DNA of 64,000 bases, from NCBI RefSeq assembly GCF_041916735.1, contig NZ_JAYRYY010000001.1, one strand, 5' to 3'. The DNA comes from Zoogloea sp016790385. GTDB lineage: Bacteria > Pseudomonadota > Gammaproteobacteria > Burkholderiales > Rhodocyclaceae. The stretch's first letter is position 1; every line of letters begins with the position of its first letter. The position numbers and the translations under genes are program-made. The notes beneath the pieces are model-generated. The model saw only the letters and a list, made by a program, of their open reading frames with translations. It searched no databases and was not told the origin of the DNA. Below, piece after piece: positions 1-7,846 of this stretch.

Positions 1-111
1 GATAGCGGACGCCGGAGGCTTCACTGATATCGATGGGCGTATTCATGGATGAACCGGTGTATTCTGTAGTGCAGTGCAACAATGCCGCGGGGCGGCGTCC
101 AGGATGGGAAC

Positions 112-414
112 ATGAGCACTTTCGAACATTTCAACAACGAGCTTGCCTCCATTGATATGGAGATCGCCCGGCTGGCCCAGTTGTGCGGGATCCACATGCT
201 CGAGCCGGGTGTTGCCGAAGCCGTGCTGCGTGGTGATTCGAGCCTTTGCAACGGTGACAATCCTGTTGCCTGGGAAAAACTGCGCGGATTGCTGGTCCTG
301 CACTACCACGTCGTGAGTGAAGCGGCGGCCACGGACGGTATCGAGGCCGCGGCAGAGGGCGTGCGCAAGGCGCTGGAAAGCGTGCGCGAGCGAATGAACC
401 CCAGGCAGCAATAG
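112..414 (+). CDS. small protein of unknown function
   Basis: A 100-residue, probably cytoplasmic protein that I do not recognise. It is predicted largely helical, with an acidic N-terminal half (starting MSTFEHFNNE) and a basic C-terminal tail, and shows no signal peptide or membrane segment. An in-frame ATG exists 30 bases upstream, but the chosen ATG has a GGA-containing purine stretch at a usual distance. It lies tail to tail with the metallophosphoesterase gene, only 10 bases apart. The codon pattern looks coding and GC-rich like its neighbours. No function can be assigned. Confidence 0.6.
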   Translation: MSTFEHFNNELASIDMEIARLAQLCGIHMLEPGVAEAVLRGDSSLCNGDNPVAWEKLRGLLVLHYHVVSEAAATDGIEAAAEGVRKALESVRERMNPRQQ

Positions 415-424
415 CACCGTCATT

Positions 425-1384
425 TCAGTCACCGGTCTTTGGCACATAGGGCCGGGCAGTGGGGCGGAACAGCCGCTTGCTGCCCGGCGTCACGTCCACC
501 TTGACCCAGCCCATGAAGGGCGAGCCAAAGGTTTCCACGCGGGTGAAGTTGTCCACGGTTGAACCGTCCTTCGGGTCGCGCAGGGGCGTGTCGATGCGAT
601 GTACGTGGCTGTCGCCGTGAACCAGCAGGACCTGGCCCGAGAAGCGGCGCGTTTCGGCCAGTAGCTGGGTCAGCAGTTCCCGATAGGCGATCCGGCCCTT
701 GCCGTCACCAAAATCCTCGATATCCGGGTTGGCCTGCATCACCAGCACGACACCCTCCAGCCCGGCGCTGCGGGCCTGGGCAAAGCCCGCCTCGATCCAC
801 GCCTTGACCGCTGCACTGCGCGCCAGGTATTCCGCCCCGGGGGCTTTCTTTCGTCCGTAGTTGTTGCCGCTGCCGGGCACGTTGAGCGTGAGGAAGAGCA
901 CCGGCCCGATCCGCCAGCGCTGGTGCTCCCGGTAGGCCGCAAACGCCGGGTCGTCGGCCTGGGTATCCACGGTCATCGGGTACTGGCCAAGGGTCTTGCG
1001 GGGGTCGGCAAAGAACAGCGCGCGCAACTTTTCCAGGCGTTCCAGGGGGTCGTAGGCGCCGTTGCTGGTGCGGTGGCAGTCGGTCCAGTCATTGTCGCCG
1101 GGTACGAAGACGAAGGGATGGTAGCTCGTCCTGAACAGAGCCAGCCGATCGTCGAAGAGGGCATCGTCGCAGCGTTCCCCGCCGTTTTTGATGTCGCCGT
1201 CGTGGATCACCACTTTGAGGAGCTCGGCGTCCATCTCGGCGACCACCGCCGGCAGGTGGGCGCGCTCGAAGCGGTTGTAGGGCGTGTCACCCAGGACGCC
1301 AAAACTGAAGGGCGCGGCGGCGTGCCCCGCCAGCGCCGACAGGCTGGCGATCAGGGCGAGGGTGGCGCGGCGCAGGGCGGGCAT
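425..1384 (-). CDS. secreted calcineurin-like metallophosphoesterase
   Basis: A 319-residue protein with an N-terminal signal peptide (basic MPALRR, hydrophobic stretch, Ala-rich cleavage region near residue 24), so probably periplasmic. The metallophosphoesterase metal ligands appear in order: GDTPY near the start of the mature protein, DGDIKNGG, PGDNDW, and a late GDSHVHR. Together they make a dinuclear metal site that hydrolyses phosphomonoesters or diesters. The substrate cannot be told. A TTG lies one codon upstream of the chosen ATG and is less likely. The gene follows mutS on the same strand with a 10-base gap, so it may be co-transcribed with it. Confidence 0.8.
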   Translation of the reverse strand: MPALRRATLALIASLSALAGHAAAPFSFGVLGDTPYNRFERAHLPAVVAEMDAELLKVVIHDGDIKNGGERCDDALFDDRLALFRTSYHPFVFVPGDNDWTDCHRTSNGAYDPLERLEKLRALFFADPRKTLGQYPMTVDTQADDPAFAAYREHQRWRIGPVLFLTLNVPGSGNNYGRKKAPGAEYLARSAAVKAWIEAGFAQARSAGLEGVVLVMQANPDIEDFGDGKGRIAYRELLTQLLAETRRFSGQVLLVHGDSHVHRIDTPLRDPKDGSTVDNFTRVETFGSPFMGWVKVDVTPGSKRLFRPTARPYVPKTGD

Positions 1385-1394
1385 CAACGGTTTC

Positions 1395-3989
1395 TCAGGC
1401 GCTCAGGCGCTTCAGTTCGTAGAGCGCCTCCAGGGCCTCCCGCGGGCTGAGGGCATCCGGATCGATCCCAGCCAGGGCGCCGAGCACCGGATGGCCGGGC
1501 AGCTCGGGCTCATCGGCGGGCAGGCTGGCGAACAGGTCGGCCTGGGGTCCGGCGGAAATCTCGCGGTTTTCCAGGGCGCGCAGGCGGCGCTTGGCATCCC
1601 GCACCACGGCACCCGGAATGCCGGCCAGGGCGGCGACTTCGATCCCGTAGCTCTGGCTGGCGGGGCCTTCCTCCAGGGCGTGCAGAAAGACGATGCCGTG
1701 GTTGTGCTCCACCGCATCCAGATGCACGTTGGCGCATTCCGGGTAGTCCTGGGCCAGGCGGGTCAGCTCGAAATAGTGGGTGGCGAACAGGGTCCAGCAG
1801 CGGTTCTTGTCGAGCAGGTGGCGGGCAATGGCCACGGCCAGGGCCACGCCGTCGAAGGTGGAGGTGCCGCGGCCGATTTCGTCCATCAGCACCAGGCTCT
1901 GGTCGGTGGCGCCGTGGAGGATGGCGGCGGCCTCGGTCATCTCGACCATGAAGGTGGAGCGCCCCGAGGCCAGATCGTCGGAGGCGCCGATGCGGGTGAA
2001 GATGGCATCCACCGGCCCGATGCGGGTGCTGCTTGCCGGCACGAAGCAGCCCACGTGGGCCAGCAGCACGATCAATGCAACCTGACGCATGGTCGTTGAT
2101 TTACCGCCCATGTTCGGGCCGGTGATCAGCAGCATGCGCCGGGTGGGGTCGAGGCGGCAGTCGTTGGCGATGAAGTTTTCCACCTGCCGCTCCACCACCG
2201 GGTGGCGCCCGGCCTGGATCTCGATGCCCGGCTGGTCGCTGAAACGGGGCATGGCGTAGTTGTAACGGGCGGCGGCTTCGGCAAAGGCCGACAGGCCATC
2301 GAGCAGGGCGCAGGCCCGGGCGATGCGCTGGAAGCGCGGAATGTCGGCGGCGAGAGCGTCGAGCACGCCCTCGTAGAGCAGTTTTTCCCGGGCCAGGGCA
2401 CGCTCCTGGGCCGACAAGGCCTTGTCTTCGAAGGCCTTGAGTTCCGGGGTGATGAAGCGCTCGGCGTTCTTCAGGGTCTGGCGGCGGCGGTAGTCCTCGG
2501 GCAGTTCGCCCTTGGCGGCGTTGGCGGCGGAGATCTCAATGTAGAAACCGTGGACCCGGTTGAACTCCACCTTGAGGTTGGCAATGCCGGTGCGCTCTCG
2601 CTCCCGGGCTTCCAGCGCCAGCAGGAAGGCGCCGCAGTTGGTCTGGATGCCGCGCAGCTCGTCCAGGTCGGCGTCGAAACCTTCGGCAATTACACCGCCG
2701 TCCCGCAGCACCGTGGAGGGCTCGGCGGCAATGGCACGGGTCAGCAGATCCAGGGCTTCGTCGGGGGTGGCGAGCTCTTCGAGCATGCGCTCCAGCAGCG
2801 GTGCCTGGGGGCTGCCCAGGGCGGCCCGCAGCTCGGCCAGACGGCCCAGGCTGTCGCGCAGGGCGGACAGATCCCGCGGGCGGGCGCTACGCAGAGCCAC
2901 CCGGGCGGTGATGCGCTCCACGTCGGATACCCCACGCAGGGTGCGCCGCACCGGTTCCACGGGGCCTTCGCCCAGCTCGGCCACGGCCATGTGGCGATGA
3001 GCCGCGGCGCTCCGGTCGCGCAGGGGGTGGTGCAGGGCTTGGCGCAGCCAGCGCGAGCCCATGCTGGTGGCGCAGGTGTCGAGCAGGGAGAGCAGGGTGG
3101 GGGAGGCCTCGCCGCGCAGGGTCTCGGTGATTTCCAGATTGCGCCGGGTGGCGGCGTCCAGACGCAGGAAGGCGCTGTCGCGCTCGGCCGTGAGCGCGGT
3201 GATATGGGCCAGGGCCTGGCGCTGGGTGGCGCGGGCGTAATCAAACAGGGCCGCCGCCGCGGCCAGGGCCACCGGCATCTCGTCGGCGCCGAAGCCGGCC
3301 AGATCGCGGGTGCCAAAGTGGGTGGTGAGGAGGCGCCGCGCCGTTTCGGCGTCGAACTGCCAGTCGGCCAGCCGGCGCAGGCTGGGGGCCAGATGCTCCA
3401 GCAGCGGCAGGCGCAGCCCGTCGGGAATCAGCACCTCGGCCGGGCGCAGGCGCTCGAACTGGGCCGCCAGCTGGGGCGCATCGCACTCCAGCACCCGGAA
3501 ATCCCCGTTAGCCAGGTTGAGCCAGGCCAGCCCCAGCACCCCCCGATGCAGATTGACCGCCAGCAGCGGCGCGTCGGCCTTGTCATCCAAGAGCGCCGCA
3601 TCGGTGAGCGTGCCCGGCGTGACGATGCGCGACACCGCCCGCTCCATCGGCCCCTTGGTCGCCCCCGGGTCGCCCACCTGCTCGGCGATCACCACCGACT
3701 CCCCCAGCTTCACCAGCCGCGCCAGGTATTGCTCCAGCGCATGGTGCGGCACCCCGGCCATCTTGATCGGCTGCCCGGCCGAGGCGCCACGAGTGGTCAG
3801 CGTGATGTCCATCAGCCGCGCGGCCTTCTCGGCGTCCTCGAAGAACAACTCGTAGAAGTCGCCCATGCGGTAGAAGAGGAGGGTGTCGGGGTGGTCCTGC
3901 TTGATGCGGAGGTACTGCTGCATCATGGGGGTGTGCTGGCTGATCACGTCGTCCGTGACGGCCTGCTTTTTATCGGATTTCTTGTTCAA
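1395..3989 (-). CDS. mutS: DNA mismatch repair protein MutS
   Basis: Full-length MutS (864 residues; the family is about 850-880), the ATPase clamp that recognises mismatches and recruits MutL. The mismatch-wedging Phe-X-Glu motif is at residues 45-47 (FYE). The Walker A (GPNMGGKST) lies near residue 624 and the Walker B (LMDEIGRGTSTFDG) near 700, with the usual helix-turn-helix and C-terminal tail after it. The start is a TTG with an AGGA stretch about eight bases upstream; the residues before the conserved MMQQYLRIK segment are variable in the family, so the start is uncertain by a few codons. The metallophosphoesterase gene follows closely. Confidence 0.95.
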   Translation of the reverse strand: MNKKSDKKQAVTDDVISQHTPMMQQYLRIKQDHPDTLLFYRMGDFYELFFEDAEKAARLMDITLTTRGASAGQPIKMAGVPHHALEQYLARLVKLGESVVIAEQVGDPGATKGPMERAVSRIVTPGTLTDAALLDDKADAPLLAVNLHRGVLGLAWLNLANGDFRVLECDAPQLAAQFERLRPAEVLIPDGLRLPLLEHLAPSLRRLADWQFDAETARRLLTTHFGTRDLAGFGADEMPVALAAAAALFDYARATQRQALAHITALTAERDSAFLRLDAATRRNLEITETLRGEASPTLLSLLDTCATSMGSRWLRQALHHPLRDRSAAAHRHMAVAELGEGPVEPVRRTLRGVSDVERITARVALRSARPRDLSALRDSLGRLAELRAALGSPQAPLLERMLEELATPDEALDLLTRAIAAEPSTVLRDGGVIAEGFDADLDELRGIQTNCGAFLLALEARERERTGIANLKVEFNRVHGFYIEISAANAAKGELPEDYRRRQTLKNAERFITPELKAFEDKALSAQERALAREKLLYEGVLDALAADIPRFQRIARACALLDGLSAFAEAAARYNYAMPRFSDQPGIEIQAGRHPVVERQVENFIANDCRLDPTRRMLLITGPNMGGKSTTMRQVALIVLLAHVGCFVPASSTRIGPVDAIFTRIGASDDLASGRSTFMVEMTEAAAILHGATDQSLVLMDEIGRGTSTFDGVALAVAIARHLLDKNRCWTLFATHYFELTRLAQDYPECANVHLDAVEHNHGIVFLHALEEGPASQSYGIEVAALAGIPGAVVRDAKRRLRALENREISAGPQADLFASLPADEPELPGHPVLGALAGIDPDALSPREALEALYELKRLSA

Positions 3990-4166
3990 GTGGTTGATCC
4001 TGCGTGCAAACCGTGGGTTCTGGGGGCGATTGTCGCATGGGAGGGGTCGGAGCGTCGCTGTGGGGAGCTGACTTGGGGCGCTGGGATGTTGCCTTGCCGA
4101 AGAGTGGAACGGGCCAGATCGAGCGCCCCGTAAGCGGCCGGTGACCCCAGCTCTTTGTGAGGGAGA

Positions 4167-5294
4167 TCATGCATAGCTGGCAAACTCATTGCTGTCCCGG
4201 GTGAGGAGCTGCATCAGCCTGGGGTGAATGAACAGCTTTTCTCTGCCGACCTGCTGCTCTCTCAGCACACCGATGCTGACCAAGTCCTTGAGATAGCTCG
4301 ATGCCGCCTGGCGTTGAGCGATCTTCTTGTCCACCAGGTTGGCAATACGGCAGTAGGGCTGCTCGAAGATGACGTCCACCAGTTCGCGGCTGTAGATCTT
4401 GGGCTGCTTGTCCCGGATGTAGTTGCCGGTATGTTCTGCCAGCCTGCGGATGGCACCGATCTTGGCGGTGGTCCATTGGGCGGTCTCTTCGACAGCTTGA
4501 AGCATGAAGAGTATCCAGGGCTCCCAGGCGCCGTTTCGTGTCACGTCCAGCAATAGCCGGTAGTAGTCGGCCTTGTGGGCAATGATGTGGCGGCTGAGAT
4601 ACAGAATCGGCAGGCCAAGCAGGTTCTGCTGGATGAGGTAGAGGATGTTGATGACGCGGCCGGTGCGGCCGTTGCCGTCGCTGAAGGGGTGGATGGCCTC
4701 GAATTGATAATGGGCCATGGCCATGCGCACCAATGGGTCGAGATCTTCCTCGTAGTGCAGGAATTTTTCCCAGTTGGAGAGCAGGTCGCGAAGCAGGTGC
4801 TCACCTTCTGGCGGGGTGTAGATGGTTTCGCCGGTGCGGTCGTTGGCCAGGCGGGTGCCGGGGGTGCGCCTGATATCCAGATCTACGCCCTTGGTTGTAC
4901 CGCAAACTTCGATGGCTGTGGCCGTGCAGAGGGGGCGTTCGGCGAGCGAGCGGAATCCGCGATACAGCGCGGTGCGGTAACGCAGGGCTTCCTTGGTAGC
5001 CGGGTCGGCCAGGCTGTCACTTTGGGCAAACTGAAAGAGCTTGTCGGTGCTGGTGACGATGTTTTCGATTTCCGAACTGTCCTTGGCCTCGAGCAGGGGA
5101 AGGGTGTTGATGAGCATGTCCTGGTTGGGAATCAGCTCTGCGGCCTGCTTGAGCTCTGCAAGTGCGGCCCTTGCAGTGATGCAGCGTTTGAGCACCGCCC
5201 TGGTTTCGATCTCCTGGCTCGGAGGAAGGAGGGGGAGCGCGTTGTAAGGATGGTCCGGGTGCCAGTCAGGAGGTGTCATGGTGTCAAAATCCAT
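4167..5294 (-). CDS. Fic family protein adenylyltransferase (AMPylator)
   Basis: A 375-residue Fic protein that would transfer AMP from ATP to a hydroxyl side chain of a target protein. The complete catalytic motif HPFSDGNGRTGR is at residues 202-213. The autoinhibitory (S/T)xxxE(G/N) motif is in the N-terminal part (Ser73, Glu77, Asn78), which makes it a class II, self-inhibited Fic. A C-terminal winged-helix segment follows. Size and architecture resemble the single-chain Shewanella-type Fic proteins. The frame is open further upstream, but the chosen ATG fits that family length; an ATG five codons later is an alternative. It is divergent from guaA, and a perfect dyad lies in its promoter region. 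The target is unknown. Confidence 0.88.
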   Translation of the reverse strand: MDFDTMTPPDWHPDHPYNALPLLPPSQEIETRAVLKRCITARAALAELKQAAELIPNQDMLINTLPLLEAKDSSEIENIVTSTDKLFQFAQSDSLADPATKEALRYRTALYRGFRSLAERPLCTATAIEVCGTTKGVDLDIRRTPGTRLANDRTGETIYTPPEGEHLLRDLLSNWEKFLHYEEDLDPLVRMAMAHYQFEAIHPFSDGNGRTGRVINILYLIQQNLLGLPILYLSRHIIAHKADYYRLLLDVTRNGAWEPWILFMLQAVEETAQWTTAKIGAIRRLAEHTGNYIRDKQPKIYSRELVDVIFEQPYCRIANLVDKKIAQRQAASSYLKDLVSIGVLREQQVGREKLFIHPRLMQLLTRDSNEFASYA

Positions 5295-5336
5295 TTTTGG
5301 CGACAGATTTGAAGAATATGTCGTTGCAGGCGACAC

Positions 5337-5355
5337 ATCAACAGAACGTGTTGAT
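5337..5355. promoter_or_regulatory. perfect dyad upstream of the fic gene, candidate operator
   Basis: The arms ATCAACA and TGTTGAT are perfect inverted repeats around a 5-base spacer, 43 bases upstream of the fic start. A shorter inverted repeat (TGTCG at 5319-5323 and CGACA at 5331-5335) sits beside it. Spacing and symmetry suit a dimeric repressor, possibly one that controls Fic or Fic itself through its winged-helix domain. This is inferred from symmetry alone. Confidence 0.4.
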
Positions 5356-5462
5356 ATTTCTTGAGAAAATCGACACGTTTTTCTCGTGAGTGGTGTTCCT
5401 GCTGACATCACCCGCGACGGCGCCCTCCCGCCCACGGCGTCCCGCCCTCCGGGTGCAAGGGC

Positions 5463-5468
5463 TATAAT
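5463..5468 (+). promoter_or_regulatory. -10 element of the guaA promoter
   Basis: A perfect TATAAT, preceded by GC, lies 35 bases before the guaA start codon. No good -35 hexamer is visible 17 bases upstream. guaA therefore probably has its own promoter and a short leader, in keeping with the absence of guaB next to it. Confidence 0.5.
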
Positions 5469-5503
5469 GCCGGCCTTCCCGTTTTCACCCTACGGACTCC
5501 GCC

Positions 5504-7066
5504 GTGCACAAGAAAATCCTGATCCTCGATTTCGGCTCCCAGGTCACCCAGCTCATCGCCCGTCGTGTGCGTGAGCAGCAGGTGTACTGCGAAATCCACC
5601 CCTACGACGTGTCGGATGACTTCATCCGCAGCTTTGCGCCCGAGGGGATCATCCTGTCCGGCGGCCCCAACTCGGTGTACGAGGCGGGCGAGGTGAAGGC
5701 GCCGATGGCGGTGTTCGAGATCGGGGTGCCGGTGTTTGGCATCTGCTACGGCATGCAGACCATGGCGGCCCAGCTGGGTGGCAAGGTGGAGAGCTCCGGT
5801 AAGCGGGAGTTCGGCTACGCCGAGATCCGCGCCCGGGGCCATTCCGAGCTGTTCCGCAACATTCAGGACCGGACCAATGACGAAGGCCACGGCCTGCTGG
5901 ATGTGTGGATGAGCCACGGTGACAAGGTCACCGAGCTGCCGCCGGGCTTCAAGGTGATCGCTTCCAACGAGTCCACCCCGCTGGCCGCCATGGCCGACGA
6001 GGCGCGCAAGTTCTACGCGGTGCAGTTCCACCCGGAAGTCACCCACACCATCAAGGGCAAGGAGATGATTGCCCGCTTCGTGCACGAGATCTGCGGCTGC
6101 CAGCACGACTGGAACATGCCCGACTACGTGAATGAGGCCATCGAGAAGGTCCGTGCCCAGGTGGGCAGCGACGAGGTGATCCTCGGCCTGTCCGGCGGTG
6201 TCGATTCGTCCGTGGTGGCGGCGCTCCTGCACAAGGCCATCGGCAGTCAGCTCACCTGTGTGTTCGTGGACAACGGCCTGCTGCGCCTCAATGAAGGCGA
6301 GATGGTCATGCAGATGTTTGCCCGCAACCTGGGCGTCAAGGTCATCCACGTGGATGCCAGCGAGCAGTTCATGGGGCATCTGAAGGGGGTGTCCGACCCG
6401 GAGGCCAAGCGCAAGATCATCGGCCGCGAGTTCGTCGAGGTCTTCCAGGCCGAGGCGGCCAAGCTGCCCAGCGCGAAGTGGCTGGCCCAGGGCACCATCT
6501 ACCCGGACGTGATCGAATCGGCCGGCGCCAAGACCGGCAAGGCCCACGCCATCAAGAGCCATCACAACGTGGGTGGCCTGCCGGACACCCTCAACCTCAA
6601 GCTGCTGGAGCCCTTGCGCGAACTGTTCAAGGACGAAGTCCGCGAGCTGGGCATCGCCCTGGGCCTGCCCCACGAGATGGTCTACCGCCATCCCTTCCCC
6701 GGCCCTGGCCTGGGGGTGCGCATCCTGGGTGAGGTGAAGAAGGACTACGCCGACCTGCTGCGCCGCGCCGACGCCATCTTCATCGACGAGCTGCGCGCCG
6801 CCGACTGGTACGACAAGACCAGCCAGGCCTTTGCCGTGTTCCTGCCGGTGAAGAGCGTAGGGGTGATGGGCGACGGCCGCACCTACGAATACGTGGTGGC
6901 CCTGCGTGCCGTGCAGACCCAGGACTTCATGACCGCCCATTGGGCCGAGCTGCCCCACAGCCTGCTGGGCAAGGTGAGCAACCGCATCATCAACGAAGTG
7001 CGCGGCATCAACCGGGTGGTGTACGACATCAGCGGCAAGCCGCCGGCGACGATCGAGTGGGAGTGA
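5504..7066 (+). CDS. guaA: GMP synthase (glutamine-hydrolysing)
   Basis: Complete 520-residue GMP synthase that converts XMP to GMP using ATP and glutamine, the last step of guanine nucleotide synthesis. The N-terminal class I glutamine amidotransferase has its nucleophile Cys81 (FGICYGMQ) and a FHPEV motif. The ATP-pyrophosphatase loop SGGVDSS lies near residue 230. The C-terminal dimerisation domain ends in PPATIEWE, as in the family. The start is a GTG. guaB is not adjacent; instead a divergent fic gene lies upstream. The 3' end of guaA is a known integration site for genomic islands, and an integrase remnant lies just downstream here. Confidence 0.97.
   Translation: MHKKILILDFGSQVTQLIARRVREQQVYCEIHPYDVSDDFIRSFAPEGIILSGGPNSVYEAGEVKAPMAVFEIGVPVFGICYGMQTMAAQLGGKVESSGKREFGYAEIRARGHSELFRNIQDRTNDEGHGLLDVWMSHGDKVTELPPGFKVIASNESTPLAAMADEARKFYAVQFHPEVTHTIKGKEMIARFVHEICGCQHDWNMPDYVNEAIEKVRAQVGSDEVILGLSGGVDSSVVAALLHKAIGSQLTCVFVDNGLLRLNEGEMVMQMFARNLGVKVIHVDASEQFMGHLKGVSDPEAKRKIIGREFVEVFQAEAAKLPSAKWLAQGTIYPDVIESAGAKTGKAHAIKSHHNVGGLPDTLNLKLLEPLRELFKDEVRELGIALGLPHEMVYRHPFPGPGLGVRILGEVKKDYADLLRRADAIFIDELRAADWYDKTSQAFAVFLPVKSVGVMGDGRTYEYVVALRAVQTQDFMTAHWAELPHSLLGKVSNRIINEVRGINRVVYDISGKPPATIEWE
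7055..7066 (+). other. guaA: possible island attachment core at the guaA 3' end
   Basis: The last 12 bases of guaA, encoding the conserved Glu-Trp-Glu-stop. From established knowledge, several integrases use the 3' end of guaA as attB. The P4-type integrase remnant starts about 350 bases downstream in the same orientation. I found no second complete copy of this 12-mer in the window, so the far end of any island is not visible. Confidence 0.35.
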
Positions 7067-7114
7067 TTTTTCCCCGTGCCGCCCACATTCGGCGGCTACC
7101 TTGAACACAGCGCG

Positions 7115-7140
7115 AACCCCGGCCCTGCCGGGGTTTCTTG
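7115..7140 (+). terminator. rho-independent terminator of guaA
   Basis: A 9-base perfect stem (AACCCCGGC and GCCGGGGTT) with a 3-base loop, followed by TTTCTTG, about 50 bases after the guaA stop codon. Confidence 0.85.
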
Positions 7141-7183
7141 TTTCTGGGACTTTCGTACTGAATCAAAACAACCTGGAGTTTGT

Positions 7184-7420
7184 CGGTATGGCCGACGGTA
7201 TCGCCGCGAGGTGCCGGCTGCTGTGCTTGTCGATACCGCCACCGTCATGACGCCTGGTGACGGTATCAGAAGGGCTGAAACCCTGTGTTTGCGCGGGTTT
7301 CGGCTGGAGCGCAGCGGAATCGGCCGTGACGGTATCGGGGGGCGAATTCCGCCCGTTGCCGGTCTGGTCACTCTTATGGAAAGCGGCGCCCAGGGCGGGA
7401 TACGGAGGATCTGACGGTAT
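7184..7420. repeat. iterated CGGTAT motif between guaA and the integrase remnant
   Basis: The hexamer CGGTAT occurs directly at 7184, 7196, 7261, 7330 and 7415 and inverted (ATACCG) at 7233. Three copies share the longer GACGGTATC, and those at 7257-7267 and 7326-7336 share GTGACGGTATC. A further dyad, GAAACCC (7277-7283) with GGGTTTC (7295-7301), lies among them. The array fills most of the 350-base gap between guaA and the integrase start. Its position suits integrase arm-type or excisionase binding sites; this is an inference. Confidence 0.55.
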
Positions 7421-7760
7421 GTGGGCTGACATGAAATTGCCGGCGCTGAAGCCTGCGGAAAAGCTCTACAAGCTGGTGGACGGGGATGGGCTGTACGTGG
7501 CGGTGCTGCCGTCCGGAGTGGTGTCGTTCCGGTTCGATTTCCGGCTCAACGGGCGTAGGGAAACGCTGACGCCAGGCGTGTCTGGCCCCACAGGCTTGAG
7601 CCTGGCTGAAGCGCGCGGGAGGGTGGTTGAGGCGTGCAGGCTGCTGGCCTCGGGCGTATCGCCTGCCGCGGTGAAGCGCCGGGCAATGCCAGAAGACAGA
7701 TCTGGTGGTGCGTCGCGGCCTTCTCTTCAAATGCCTGTTCTCCGATCATGCTTCAACTGA
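7419..7760 (+). pseudogene. truncated P4-type integrase, N-terminal arm-binding domain only
   Basis: A 113-codon open frame whose residues 5-90 match the N-terminal DUF4102 domain of P4-family tyrosine integrases: an EKLYKLVDGDGLYVAV core, then an FRFDFRLNGRRETLTPGV strand pair and the SLAEARGRVVEACRLLASGV helix. A full integrase has about 400 residues. Here the core-binding and catalytic domains are missing, and the last twenty or so codons look unrelated to the family. A strong GGAGG lies ten bases before the ATG, so a short peptide could still be made. Orientation and position beside guaA mark it as the remnant of a guaA-site island. Confidence 0.8.
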
Positions 7761-7801
7761 AGGGGCACTGATCGAGCCTTCGGGTGAGGTCGGTTGTTGG
7801 C

Positions 7802-7819
7802 GATACCTTGGCCGGTATC
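7802..7819. repeat. GATACC-N6-GGTATC dyad after the integrase remnant
   Basis: A perfect 6-base inverted repeat with a 6-base spacer, which includes a seventh copy of the CGGTAT motif. It lies between the end of the integrase remnant and the AHSA1 gene, whose coding end is 28 bases away. It could be a leftover integrase site or a weak transcription stop. Confidence 0.4.
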
Positions 7820-7846
7820 AGGCGAACCGGCCAATCCCCCATTCGT

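Noticed and set aside
2202..4133. 643-codon plus-strand frame opposite mutS
   Set aside because: Antisense shadow of a complete mutS, Gly/Gln/His-rich, no family features.
5462..7108. 548-codon minus-strand frame opposite guaA
   Set aside because: Shadow of guaA; low-complexity His, Val and Leu composition and no ribosome site.
7257..7418. Upstream extension of the integrase remnant
   Set aside because: The frame is open but runs through the iteron region, and the ATG at 7419 has GGAGG at good spacing and matches the family start.
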